Positions 1 through 7,437 of a DNA stretch of 64,000 nucleotides are shown here, in pieces. The DNA is taken from the NCBI GenBank assembly GCA_027922465.2, contig BQMF02000381.1, positions 1-64,000 on the forward strand, written 5' to 3'. The notes under the pieces are model-generated. The model did no database searches and was not told the DNA's origin. It saw nothing but the letters and a program-made list of their open reading frames with translations. The stretch comes from Turritopsis dohrnii. Taxonomy: Eukaryota > Cnidaria > Hydrozoa > Anthoathecata > Oceaniidae. A program made the position numbers and the translations under genes. Numbering within the stretch: position 1 is the stretch's first letter; every line of letters starts with the position of its first letter.

Positions 1-674
1 AACATCTTATTAATAACATCAGATATATCGCTTTCACTATGAATTGTTTCCATATTGCTATTGAACGCCTTATCGACGTAGATTGTTGCTTCAGGATTGG
101 ATAGATCTTCTTTTCTCCATTTGATCCACACAGTTGCTTGAATTTTTATTGATTTTTTATTTTTGAGTTCTCCCATAATCAGATCACTTAAAATGGGTCG
201 AACCTTTTCGAGAAACGAATCAACGTCCTTTTTTCCATCTGAGTTTATCTTGAACCTTTTGTAAGAACCCTCAAACGCCATTTCAATGGGGACAAACGCT
301 TCTGGTTCCACCAATTTTTCATCTTTTTCATCATTCTTTCTCTTATAGAGATTGAGAATCTTCTTCTTCATCTCTCTGAAAGCGCCACTCACTTTCTCCT
401 TAATAGCTTTAGGTACATGATTTACTAACCAATCTCTCCATTCATTCAACTTGCTTTTCACAACAGGTCGAGATTTTCCCATTTCTTGTTGCTCAAACAA
501 ATCCATATCTTGTTGGGTAGGAATAAATGGAACAGGTCTTGGTGGTGGAACAGGTCGGACAAGTGGGTTTGCTAATAATTCGATCAACTCAGCTTTTCTG
601 AGTTTTGAGTAGCCATGTAGGCCACGCTCTCTCGCGATAGCTTTTAATTCAACAACAGTATTTCGTGAAGTCAT
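1..674 (-). CDS. N-terminal region of Polinton DNA polymerase B (partial)
   Basis: An open frame starts at ATG 674 and runs without a stop to the window edge (224 codons). Residues 1-34 look like a SAP/Rho-N helix-turn-helix (EL..IA...GL.GYSKLRKAEL), often used for DNA binding. A proline-rich linker (RPVPPPRPVP) follows, then a charged helical stretch ending in KKKILNLYKRK, then a beta-rich region. This order matches the N-terminal extension I associate with Polinton protein-primed polymerases; the exonuclease and polymerase motifs would lie outside the window. It is transcribed leftwards, in the same direction as the small SAP gene to its right. The assignment rests on element context and N-terminal architecture, since no catalytic motif is visible. 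Confidence 0.65.
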   Translation of the reverse strand, partial: MTSRNTVVELKAIARERGLHGYSKLRKAELIELLANPLVRPVPPPRPVPFIPTQQDMDLFEQQEMGKSRPVVKSKLNEWRDWLVNHVPKAIKEKVSGAFREMKKKILNLYKRKNDEKDEKLVEPEAFVPIEMAFEGSYKRFKINSDGKKDVDSFLEKVRPILSDLIMGELKNKKSIKIQATVWIKWRKEDLSNPEATIYVDKAFNSNMETIHSESDISDVINKM

Positions 675-795
675 ATTGTATAATTATTATTTATGTAATA
701 TTTAAATGATCATGATTTCTTTAAGATGTTTTTAAAATTTCCAACTCTCTTGGTAACATTTGTTACTTGGTTTTAAGTAACAAAAAACACAGCCT

Positions 796-1098
796 CTACA
801 AGGTTGAACGAGCCAATTTTTTTTGTTTCCGAACCATCTTTTTCTGCTCTTTATTATGCTCTCGATATCTGAGATATTTTTCTTCATTGTTATTTATCCA
901 GTTTGAATAGCGTGTATAAAATGCTTGTTTCGTATCAGGATCGAGAGTATAAGATGGATCCTTATCATTTTTTTCAAGTACCTCAACCATTTTAGCTTTA
1001 TTCATTTGCTTAACATATTTTATTTTTCGTGATGCACATAAGTTTATCAATGTATCATAAGTCATTGATTGGTAATCTGATTCTGTTTTGTCGGTCAT
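796..1098 (-). CDS. small SAP-like protein of the Polinton
   Basis: This 100-residue basic protein has a SAP/Rho-N-like segment at about residues 13-45 (YDTLINLCASRKI followed by MNKAKMVEVLEKN). Its lysine-rich C-terminal tail (KEQKKMVRKQKKLAR) looks able to bind nucleic acid. It resembles the first 35 residues of the neighbouring polymerase gene, which suggests either a shared DNA-binding module or a duplicated N terminus. It sits 120 bp upstream of the polymerase start on the same strand and is divergent from the integrase. Its function is not known to me. Confidence 0.65.
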   Translation of the reverse strand: MTDKTESDYQSMTYDTLINLCASRKIKYVKQMNKAKMVEVLEKNDKDPSYTLDPDTKQAFYTRYSNWINNNEEKYLRYREHNKEQKKMVRKQKKLARSTL

Positions 1099-1139
1099 GT
1101 TTATTCTTTATATAAAGATAATAAAAACTTTTAAGCCAC

Positions 1140-1215
1140 TTTTCTCGTGTCATTTTTTTTTTTTTTTTTTTTTTAATAAAATGAGCTAAAATAAAACGTT
1201 GTTTATAAATAAAAA
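1140..1215. promoter_or_regulatory. AT-rich divergent intergenic region with T tract
   Basis: The gap between the minus-strand SAP-like gene and the plus-strand integrase holds an uninterrupted T tract of over 20 bases near 1152-1175, followed by very AT-rich sequence up to the integrase ATG. It probably contains both promoters, but no element can be named from sequence alone. Confidence 0.3.
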
Positions 1216-2192
1216 ATGTCAGACACTAAACTTCAAGAGATTTATTATCAACCTCAAAACTTATGGAAAGGACAAAAGGCTGTTCGCAATCTAAGAGGAT
1301 TCGACTTCAAACCGGTAAAGGTAATTAAGAAGTGGCTATCAAAACAAGCTTTGTGGCAAGTACATTTACCAGCACCGAAACATGTTGAACGTTCACATTA
1401 TGAGGTAACTAAACCGAATGAGATTCATCAATTTGATATATTGTATATGCCTAGTGATATGCTATATGGTAATAAATACAAGTACATCTTATCCGCTATC
1501 GATGTTGCTTCACGTTACAAAGTAGCCCGACCTTTGAAGACTAAGAAAGCCAAAGAAGTTGCCGATATGATAAGAGATATCTATAGAGTTGGACCCTTAA
1601 ACTATTTCAATGTGATAACGGTTCAGAATTCAAAGCCGATGTGACAAAGCTGTTGGAGAAGAATAACGTCGAAATTAAAAGAGTAACTACTAAATATAAG
1701 CATACCCATACAGCGTTTGTCGAGGCGTTGAACAAGATACTTGCTGAAAATTTATTCAAAATACAAGATGCTCAAGAACTGAACGATTCGGAAAAGGTAT
1801 CATCTACGTGGGTCAAATATTTGTATAAACTTATGGATAGATTAAACGATACGAAGACTCAGATGATCGATATGAAACCGAAAGATGCTATTAAAATGAA
1901 AGAGGTAACTCTCGCTAAACAAGAGAGCTATCCACCTGAAGAAAAATTACCTCAAGATGGTTTGTATAGATATCTATTGCAACCGGGTGAAGAGCACGAT
2001 GACCATCGAAAAAGAGCAACAGATATCATATGGTCAAAGAAGACATATAGATTGAGTGAGGTAATAGAGCAACCTGGTAACCGTGTAATGTATTACCTTC
2101 AAGATGGACCTGAACGAGCTTTTGTGAAAGAAGAGCTGATATTAATACCTGAAGATACAGAGCTACCTCCTGATTATGTGCAAGGTTGGTGA
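1216..2192 (+). pseudogene. Polinton retroviral-type integrase (c-integrase), frameshifted
   Basis: Two consecutive plus-strand frames make up one integrase. The first (1216-1644) carries the start of the RNase H-like core with the first catalytic Asp (HQFDILY). The second, best read from about 1605 to 2192, carries the second Asp (CDNGSEF) and the catalytic Glu (FVEALN), then a C-terminal SH3/chromo-like domain (residues RATDIIWSKKTYRLSEV and onward) ending in PPDYVQGW. The frame changes at about 1600-1612, just before the second Asp. The spacing there also looks short compared with the family, so a small deletion is more likely than a one-base read error (inference). The enzyme would integrate the linear Polinton DNA and leave a 5-6 bp duplication. 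As written, the gene cannot yield an intact enzyme. Confidence 0.9.
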
Positions 2193-2248
2193 ATCGTACA
2201 AAAATATCTTTACTAGAAACAAGTAAAGATGAGTCGACGAGATTTTAT

Positions 2249-2554
2249 CTAGCGCCATATAATGTCATAATCAAAGAATTGTCTTTCTGAATTCTTTTGA
2301 GATTGTTTGAGACCTTTCGGTCTGACAAAGGCCTCTCTAGAGCTCCAACCATAATCATTTAATTCAATGGAAAGTCTTTCAGGCAACCACACCTTATATA
2401 TATTTCCCGTTCCATCTTGCACCTCTGCATACATAGCCTTTGTAGAAACAAAATTAACATGATAAATCACGTTTTGAGGTAGATCCCTCCACTTTATGAT
2501 CGTTGTAGATTGTTCGATTGTTTGTTCGAATGTATCAACTGTTGGGAATTCCAT
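2249..2554 (-). CDS. small Polinton protein, possible OB-fold
   Basis: This 101-residue protein is predicted to be rich in beta strands. The central pattern (NVIYHVNFVSTKAMYAEVQDGTGNIYKVWLPERL broken into alternating hydrophobic strands) is what one sees in small OB-fold or single-strand DNA-binding proteins, but no signature residue proves it. It lies between the convergent integrase (stop 2192) and the glycine-rich membrane-protein gene on the same strand. A role in element replication is only a guess. Confidence 0.55.
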   Translation of the reverse strand: MEFPTVDTFEQTIEQSTTIIKWRDLPQNVIYHVNFVSTKAMYAEVQDGTGNIYKVWLPERLSIELNDYGWSSREAFVRPKGLKQSQKNSERQFFDYDIIWR

Positions 2555-2645
2555 TGTCTATATATACTTGTGATCATATCTCTTTATATCAGTTTCATTT
2601 ATCACTTTATCACTTTTCAAATTGAGGAACATATAACCACACATC

Positions 2646-3242
2646 CTAGTAACCATTTTCGGTTATGGATTTTTTCAGCTTTTGAAGTTCTACCATCAAA
2701 CTTTTTTGAAATTGATTTTGGGTTTCAGTCTCCATCTTTCTATCTGTAGAACTGAGTCCTTCTAAAGCTTTGTAATATGTTCCCTGCAAAACCTGGAATT
2801 CTTTGTAATTGATCCTTCCATCAGTCAATGCTTGTGAGATACTTGTTTCGAAGACAGCGATTGAGGATGTAACAATATCATATAATTTTATCACTTTTTC
2901 TACTTTCTTTTGATATCTTTTGATGACAGCTGTGGTAAGTCCGGTACAGATAGAGCCGGCTAAGGCTACACCACCTAATCCTGCAGAAATAGGCATTCCG
3001 ATAATAGTAGCCCCTGTTGCAATTGAACCGATGCCAGAGCCAATGGTTATAGCGCTTGAGCTAGCATTTAGTAGCATCGATCGTTCTATCGCCTTGTTGT
3101 ATCTCTTGAGCTTGATGCTAAACTTGTTCTTAAGTTTTATCAACTCTTCAAACTCAGAATTTATTACGCTTGCGTTAAACTTTTCCTGCTCATTCAAATC
3201 CTCAGGAGCAGTGGGTAGTTTTGGATAAATTTTAAAATTCAT
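2646..3242 (-). CDS. Polinton accessory protein with Gly-rich hydrophobic hairpin
   Basis: The protein has 198 residues. The N terminus reads MNFKIYPKLPTAPEDL, followed by a helical charged segment (residues 20-55). A long Gly/Ala/Ile-rich hydrophobic stretch (about 60-106) could form a membrane hairpin, followed by basic KRYQKKVEKV and a final helical domain. This layout, including the YP.LPTAP start, is recurrent in cnidarian Polintons as far as I recall. It is divergently arranged with the 427-residue gene (56 bp between starts), so the two probably share a promoter region. The hydrophobic hairpin suggests a virion or host-membrane role, which is unproven. Confidence 0.7.
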   Translation of the reverse strand: MNFKIYPKLPTAPEDLNEQEKFNASVINSEFEELIKLKNKFSIKLKRYNKAIERSMLLNASSSAITIGSGIGSIATGATIIGMPISAGLGGVALAGSICTGLTTAVIKRYQKKVEKVIKLYDIVTSSIAVFETSISQALTDGRINYKEFQVLQGTYYKALEGLSSTDRKMETETQNQFQKSLMVELQKLKKSITENGY

Positions 3243-3297
3243 ATTTAGAGGGTTGTTATAACATAATTAATAATAAATTATCCTCTAAATAAATAAA

Positions 3298-4581
3298 ATG
3301 GCGGACATTGACATTGACCCCTTTGGAGAACATGGGATGACGACAGATGAAACAACCGATGAGACGTTTCCTCTCATACCAACCGGTGATCGTACGGATG
3401 TACAGATACATACATCAGGTGAACGAGAAACATCATTTGGAGGTCACAGTCTGAATACTAGAGTTTTGAAAGAACTAGTTGAAGGGTTGTATGATAGATT
3501 ATCTGAAGAATTCCAGTCAAAACCTGAGGTGTTATATACCGATCTGTTTGAAATTAGAGATGGTGAATTATACTACAAGGACAGTAGGAAACCATTGACA
3601 AACAATGGAATACTAAAGGATACCGGTACTATAGCTGAAATATTGGGTAAGAACAGGTTACGTAGTTTAGGGTATGATATACCTAAGAGCAAATTTTCAG
3701 CCAGACAGATAGTCAAACTTAACAAAATACAAGAAGAACTCCCTTCATCATCTAAAATCACAAAATCGAGTGATGTAGAGCTTGAGGAGATTACGGGGAA
3801 CATTGCAAACAGTACAGAAGATCTAATCTCAATGCTTAGACAACAATCGGTCGATCATGAAACAACTCAGACCGGTGATCTATTTGAATATCCTGTGCGG
3901 GAGTTGTTAGGATTGGATAAGGCGCTGAGAAACATACGAGGAGGTCTTCAGGAAGAGGTGGCGAAAAAGGTTCGAATAGAACAGCGTATCGATCGAGAGA
4001 AAAACAAGTTGGAGGAGATGGAAAATGATGCGACATACACGGACGAACAACGAAAAGAGGTTGAAAAGAGAATGGAGGGATTACGTGAAGAGTTGAAAGC
4101 TAGGAAAGAGAACATTAATATTCTCAAAGGCAAACTAAACGATCAAGTTACGAGCATCAAAGAAACCATTGCTAAAGTCCTCGACAAAGATACCACATTA
4201 GGAGAAAGGATACGAACACTATTCCGCGAACAAGGTATAACAATCGTTAGCATTCTGACGGCGTTTGGTATGGCTATCGGTGTTCTTGTGGAAGCTTTGT
4301 TACCATCTGGAGGTGGAAGCTCAGTAAGTCAACCACAAAATCATGGTGATAAAAAGGACGGTGCAAAGGAATGGATAAAAAATAAACTCAAAGCGTTAGC
4401 ATCACTTCTAGGTAGATTGGCATCTAAAGCGGCAGAGGCTTTACCAGGAATAATTGGCTCTATCGTATCATGGATATTGAACAGAGCAAAAGAAGTTGTA
4501 GGTTGGTTAAGTCAAAATTTATGGGCTCTGATTGTAGGGGTTGGGGGGTTGATCTATACGTACCTTGTCACTAGACGGTAA
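3298..4581 (+). CDS. Polinton coiled-coil/membrane protein (PX-type, 427 aa)
   Basis: The N-terminal third is acidic and low in complexity. Residues about 215-295 form a strong charged coiled coil (repeated KLEEME, RKEVEKRMEGLREEL patterns). A hydrophobic helix follows (TIVSILTAFGMAIGVLVEAL, about 314-333), then a GGGSS linker, an amphipathic Lys/Ala-rich region and a C-terminal hydrophobic segment (LWALIVGVGGLIYTYLV) ending in TRR. This architecture is one of the conserved non-enzymatic Polinton proteins. It may be a structural or membrane-penetration component, by analogy with amphipathic capsid-associated proteins of related viruses (inference). The gene is intact and the only long plus-strand gene in this accessory cluster. 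Confidence 0.75.
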   Translation: MADIDIDPFGEHGMTTDETTDETFPLIPTGDRTDVQIHTSGERETSFGGHSLNTRVLKELVEGLYDRLSEEFQSKPEVLYTDLFEIRDGELYYKDSRKPLTNNGILKDTGTIAEILGKNRLRSLGYDIPKSKFSARQIVKLNKIQEELPSSSKITKSSDVELEEITGNIANSTEDLISMLRQQSVDHETTQTGDLFEYPVRELLGLDKALRNIRGGLQEEVAKKVRIEQRIDREKNKLEEMENDATYTDEQRKEVEKRMEGLREELKARKENINILKGKLNDQVTSIKETIAKVLDKDTTLGERIRTLFREQGITIVSILTAFGMAIGVLVEALLPSGGGSSVSQPQNHGDKKDGAKEWIKNKLKALASLLGRLASKAAEALPGIIGSIVSWILNRAKEVVGWLSQNLWALIVGVGGLIYTYLVTRR

Positions 4582-4638
4582 CCATCTGAAAGTGTATATG
4601 TTACATGTATCGTGTAACATAATTTTTGTTGATGGTCT

Positions 4639-5061
4639 TCATCTTTCAAAATACCACACAATTCCACCAATTCCAAGCATACTCAGAGCTATAAAAGTCA
4701 ATTCTCTTTCATGTTGATCATGACTCGGTGTATAAAAGTCGCTCAATACAGGCTCTCGTGGTAGCGGTTCAAGATGATTACTAAACACCCTATTGTACTC
4801 TCTCATTGCATCATTTAGCTCTACGAATTTTGAATCAGCCTTCTTTTCGAGCATGAGCTGCTTATTGATGAAATCGATCCTTTCCTGTCGTTTTTGCTGC
4901 CATTCAATCTGTGCTTTTTGTAATTTTTCTATGGCTAAATCATGACGTTTTCTTTCCTTATCGATTCTGTCTTTGGATAAACTTGAAAACAAATAGCTTG
5001 ATCCTGTAAAAGCCAAAGCGTTAGCTAAAGCTCCACCCAACATCATTGCGATAGAAGCCAT
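4639..5061 (-). CDS. Polinton accessory protein, two membrane segments and coiled coil
   Basis: The protein has 140 residues. A hydrophobic Gly/Ala-rich N terminus (residues 1-27) is followed by a long basic/acidic helix (about 30-85) containing KRQERIDFINKQL. A conserved-looking LSDFYTPS motif comes next, then a C-terminal hydrophobic anchor (FIALSMLGIGGIVWYF). It lies 2 bp downstream of the 75-residue gene on the same strand, so the two are probably co-expressed. Function unknown; the anchors at both ends suggest a membrane or virion-associated protein. Confidence 0.7.
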   Translation of the reverse strand: MASIAMMLGGALANALAFTGSSYLFSSLSKDRIDKERKRHDLAIEKLQKAQIEWQQKRQERIDFINKQLMLEKKADSKFVELNDAMREYNRVFSNHLEPLPREPVLSDFYTPSHDQHERELTFIALSMLGIGGIVWYFER

Positions 5062-5063
5062 AT

Positions 5064-5291
5064 TTAGATATTGATATTTTCAGGCAAAATCTTTTGTTTG
5101 ATTAAGTAGTCCTTTGTCACTTCACTAATGGCGATAATGGCAACTAGTTTTACCGTATCTTCCAAGTCGAACTTTTGAATAGAGGGAGGTGTCATTTTTA
5201 ACACCTTTTTTACAAGCATAGAGTAGCCGGTAGCGAGTCCCGATATGACTGATGCGTGATATAAATCGTTGACGATACTTTTCTTGTCCAT
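5064..5291 (-). CDS. 75-residue Polinton membrane-associated protein
   Basis: The protein has two hydrophobic helices (about residues 14-29 and 45-60) separated by a short polar loop with a FDLEDTVKL motif, and ends in LPENINI. It is packed between the neighbouring accessory genes with 2 bp and 27 bp gaps on the same strand. Tight packing and clean boundaries support a real gene despite its size. Function unknown. Confidence 0.62.
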   Translation of the reverse strand: MDKKSIVNDLYHASVISGLATGYSMLVKKVLKMTPPSIQKFDLEDTVKLVAIIAISEVTKDYLIKQKILPENINI

Positions 5292-5318
5292 ATTTGTTAT
5301 ATATACATTTTTTTCTTT

Positions 5319-5663
5319 TTATTCCATTTCATGTTTATTGATTTTCACTGGTATTTTAGATTTTTGTGGAAGGGGGGTGGGTGGTGACCCACGGGGTAAT
5401 ATTTGCTCTTTCTTTTTATACACAAAATAAGCAAATCCACCAACTAAACCGAGAGCTATTATTCCACCTACACCATAGGTGTAGTTCATAGGTTGTTCAT
5501 TTGGTTTGGTGAGAGAGTCATCAGGCCTCTCCATTTCTTTTTGAGGCGACACGTGTTTCAATTCTTCTCGTTTTTTACGGTTGTATTCCGCCAACTTCTT
5601 ACCCGCTTCAACCTTTTTTGGGTTCTTCGTTGTCACTTGAATGGGAGTCTGTTCTTCTGACAT
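5319..5663 (-). CDS. 114-residue single-pass membrane protein of the Polinton
   Basis: A basic, Lys-rich N-terminal half (residues 12-40, KNPKKVEAGKKLAEYNRKKREE) precedes one clear transmembrane helix (about 65-84, GVGGIIALGLVGGFAYFVY). A short basic and Pro-rich tail follows. The start codon lies inside the 3' end of the 214-residue gene, giving a 56-bp overlap in another frame, as expected for compact viral-type gene packing. Function unknown. Confidence 0.65.
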   Translation of the reverse strand: MSEEQTPIQVTTKNPKKVEAGKKLAEYNRKKREELKHVSPQKEMERPDDSLTKPNEQPMNYTYGVGGIIALGLVGGFAYFVYKKKEQILPRGSPPTPLPQKSKIPVKINKHEME

Positions 5664-6252
5664 TTTTATTATCTACTGTATTTATATTATCATCGGATTT
5701 ATTTAAATATCTTTCATTGATATAATGCTTCCCGGTAATAAGTCCAACACTGAGTGGTGCTAAATATGAGCCGAATTTATAATATAAGCCACATGCAAAT
5801 TTTTGAAGGGCAGAGTTTAAGGAGGGGTCAGCTTCCAAGTCATTGCTCAGCGCTTCTTGATTGTCTATTCCTAACATTGTACAAGCCGCCCTCGAATAAA
5901 TGCGTATGAGTGATTTCCCCAAGGATTTCCCCCATTGACCTGATAGGTTAGCTTCATAGATACTAAAAAGTTTTTCTACCTTTTCATCTTTGAGTTTGTT
6001 AATCTGCTCTTCCGTGTACATTTTCTCTAAGTATAGTTTGCTATTACCGGTTAAGACACACTCGAGTAATTTTTGTCTTTTACCATCTGAAGGTGGGAAT
6101 TCACCCGGAACATCATAACTCTGGTTGATTAAATTATCGATCGCTGTTTCCACCATTTTTATTAGAGAGAGGTATTTTTTTAACACAAAATAAAAGTAAA
6201 ATAGCGAGACCAGCAGTATGCTTAATAACATGAAGTTGACATATTCTATCAT
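5608..6252 (-). CDS. 214-residue Polinton protein with N-terminal membrane anchor
   Basis: Residues about 7-25 form a hydrophobic anchor (FMLLSILLVSLFYFYFVL). The body is helical and contains LYLEKMYTEEQINKL, a Gly/Ser-rich AxLSGQWGKSLGKS segment and AACTMLGIDNQEAL, which I recognise as a conserved Polinton accessory family. The C-terminal 40 residues are polar and probably disordered. Its upstream (right) side is the 44-bp tandem repeat array, which may hold the promoter. Function unknown. Confidence 0.7.
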   Translation of the reverse strand: MIEYVNFMLLSILLVSLFYFYFVLKKYLSLIKMVETAIDNLINQSYDVPGEFPPSDGKRQKLLECVLTGNSKLYLEKMYTEEQINKLKDEKVEKLFSIYEANLSGQWGKSLGKSLIRIYSRAACTMLGIDNQEALSNDLEADPSLNSALQKFACGLYYKFGSYLAPLSVGLITGKHYINERYLNKSDDNINTVDNKNVRRTDSHSSDNEEPKKG

Positions 6253-6286
6253 TTTGTTGTGTTTGTTATAATTTTCTTATATTCTC

Positions 6287-6430
6287 TTATAATTTTGCTG
6301 TAATTTGCTGTATAAGAGTTTGCTATCTTCTTATAATTTTGTTGAAATTTGTTGTATAAGAGTTTGCTGTCTTCTTATAATTTTGTTGAAATTTGCTGTA
6401 TAAGAGTTTGCTGTCTTCTTATAATTTTGT
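6287..6430. repeat. 44-bp tandem repeat, 3 full units plus start of a fourth
   Basis: Units begin at 6287, 6331, 6375 and 6419, each starting with TTATAATTTTG and ending with TTTGCTRTCTTC. Units differ at only a few bases. The array lies between two divergent Polinton genes, where a shared promoter or a replication/recombination signal would be expected. Confidence 0.9.
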
Positions 6431-6517
6431 AAGACAAAATAATTATAAGAGGATGATGATGTTTAATAATATATTCTAACATTGTTAAATAAATAAACAT
6501 TGTTTACTTAAACAATT

Positions 6518-6766
6518 ATGTCTGATGATGAATCCTCAGATGATGATATTATATTTTCCCATCAAGATACAAAAAGGGTTACTTTTAATGATGAAGTAGA
6601 GGTCCATTATATCTTTGCTTGTGAATCTCGTAGAAGTAACTGGAGAGAGGCTGCTGTTGATAGAGTACGCTTTGAATCGAGGATTAAACATATTGGTAAA
6701 ATTCTAGAACCTGTATTGAGACGTAAATTATTCTCTTATAGTAGTCTTACAGTAGTCTTACAGTAG
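6518..6766 (+). CDS. PPP1R15 (GADD34/CReP)-like PP1/eIF2alpha-targeting protein
   Basis: This 82-residue protein starts with an acidic stretch (DDESSDDDI). It then has a PP1-binding RVxF motif, RVTF at residues 20-23, followed by a V.VHYIFA strand (27-34), Trp42 and a DRVRFESRI motif (48-56). RVxF, then VxVH, then W, then DRxRFxxRI in this order and spacing is the hallmark of the PPP1R15 C-terminal core, which recruits PP1 and actin to dephosphorylate eIF2alpha. Known viral proteins of this type keep translation running in infected cells. The gene lies inside the Polinton next to a promoter-like repeat array, and ends in an 11-bp tandem repeat (6739-6785). Recognition is by motif pattern only; activity is not shown. 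Confidence 0.72.
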   Translation: MSDDESSDDDIIFSHQDTKRVTFNDEVEVHYIFACESRRSNWREAAVDRVRFESRIKHIGKILEPVLRRKLFSYSSLTVVLQ

Positions 6767-6785
6767 TCTTATAGTAGTCTTATAG
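6739..6785. repeat. short tandem repeat (11-bp unit AGTAGTCTTAY)
   Basis: About four copies of AGTAGTCTTA separated by C or T overlap the last codons of the 82-residue gene and its stop. The repeat probably set the present C terminus (LTVVLQ) of that protein. Confidence 0.8.
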
Positions 6786-6825
6786 TTTTTGTTACAAGAC
6801 TCTTGTAACAAATATGTCAACTTGT

Positions 6826-7432
6826 TTAACAAATCACGTGCGTTCTTGGGTGTTCCATTCTCATGACTAGGCACGCGTGTTTCCCTCCTTTCAGTTTTTC
6901 CTTGACATTTTTCAATTCTTCTTGCGAATCAATGACATCGTTCTCTTTATGAATGGTGGTTAGATCATTTCTATCTTTTGGGTACCACACATATAACATT
7001 TTAGCTTGCCGTCGTAAATTTTTAGGTATAGCTGTGTATGATTGTGTGAGTAACCATAGCGAATGATTTCGATGTCTACCGCTAATTGCCAACTCAAGCA
7101 AAGGCTGTCTCTTTTTGTTCAATTTTTCATCAGCTATTATATCATCAATGAGGAATAAGGTTTTGTGTCCAGCACAGGAAAAGTTCATACTCTTAATCCA
7201 TTCATATAATTGACCTTCCGGCTCAATTAAAATCACATATCTGTCATTCCAGAACCATTTCCGATCTCTGTAAGTCTGATTCCACCTTAAGGTGGGACAT
7301 ATAATCACGATGAAATCAAAGTGATCAAAGTATTCATTTTCTAATAATTTTACAACATGAGCAGTTTTACCGCACGATGTTGGTCCCAACGAATAATGCT
7401 GTGTGAGGCTCTTTCATGTAAAGTGTATCCAT
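6826..7432 (-). pseudogene. Polinton genome-packaging ATPase (FtsK/HerA type), 1-base frameshift
   Basis: The long frame (6826-7389) contains Walker A GPTSCGKT, Walker B TLFLIDDI and a sensor LLTQS, in the order of the A32-like packaging ATPases of Polintons and large DNA viruses. The only ATG start lies at 7432 in another frame (15 codons, MDTLYMKE...), and the frame changes at a GGG run (7385-7387, minus sense) immediately before Walker A. One surplus G explains it. The long frame itself would have to start at TTG, which is not expected in a eukaryote. The gene is therefore broken, or the assembly has a homopolymer error. Its product would pump element DNA into capsids. It follows the capsid gene on the same strand. 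Confidence 0.88.
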
Positions 7433-7437
7433 TTTTA

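Noticed and set aside
2920..3228. Plus-strand 102-codon frame
   Set aside because: Mirror frame of the intact Polinton accessory gene at 2646-3242; no independent support.
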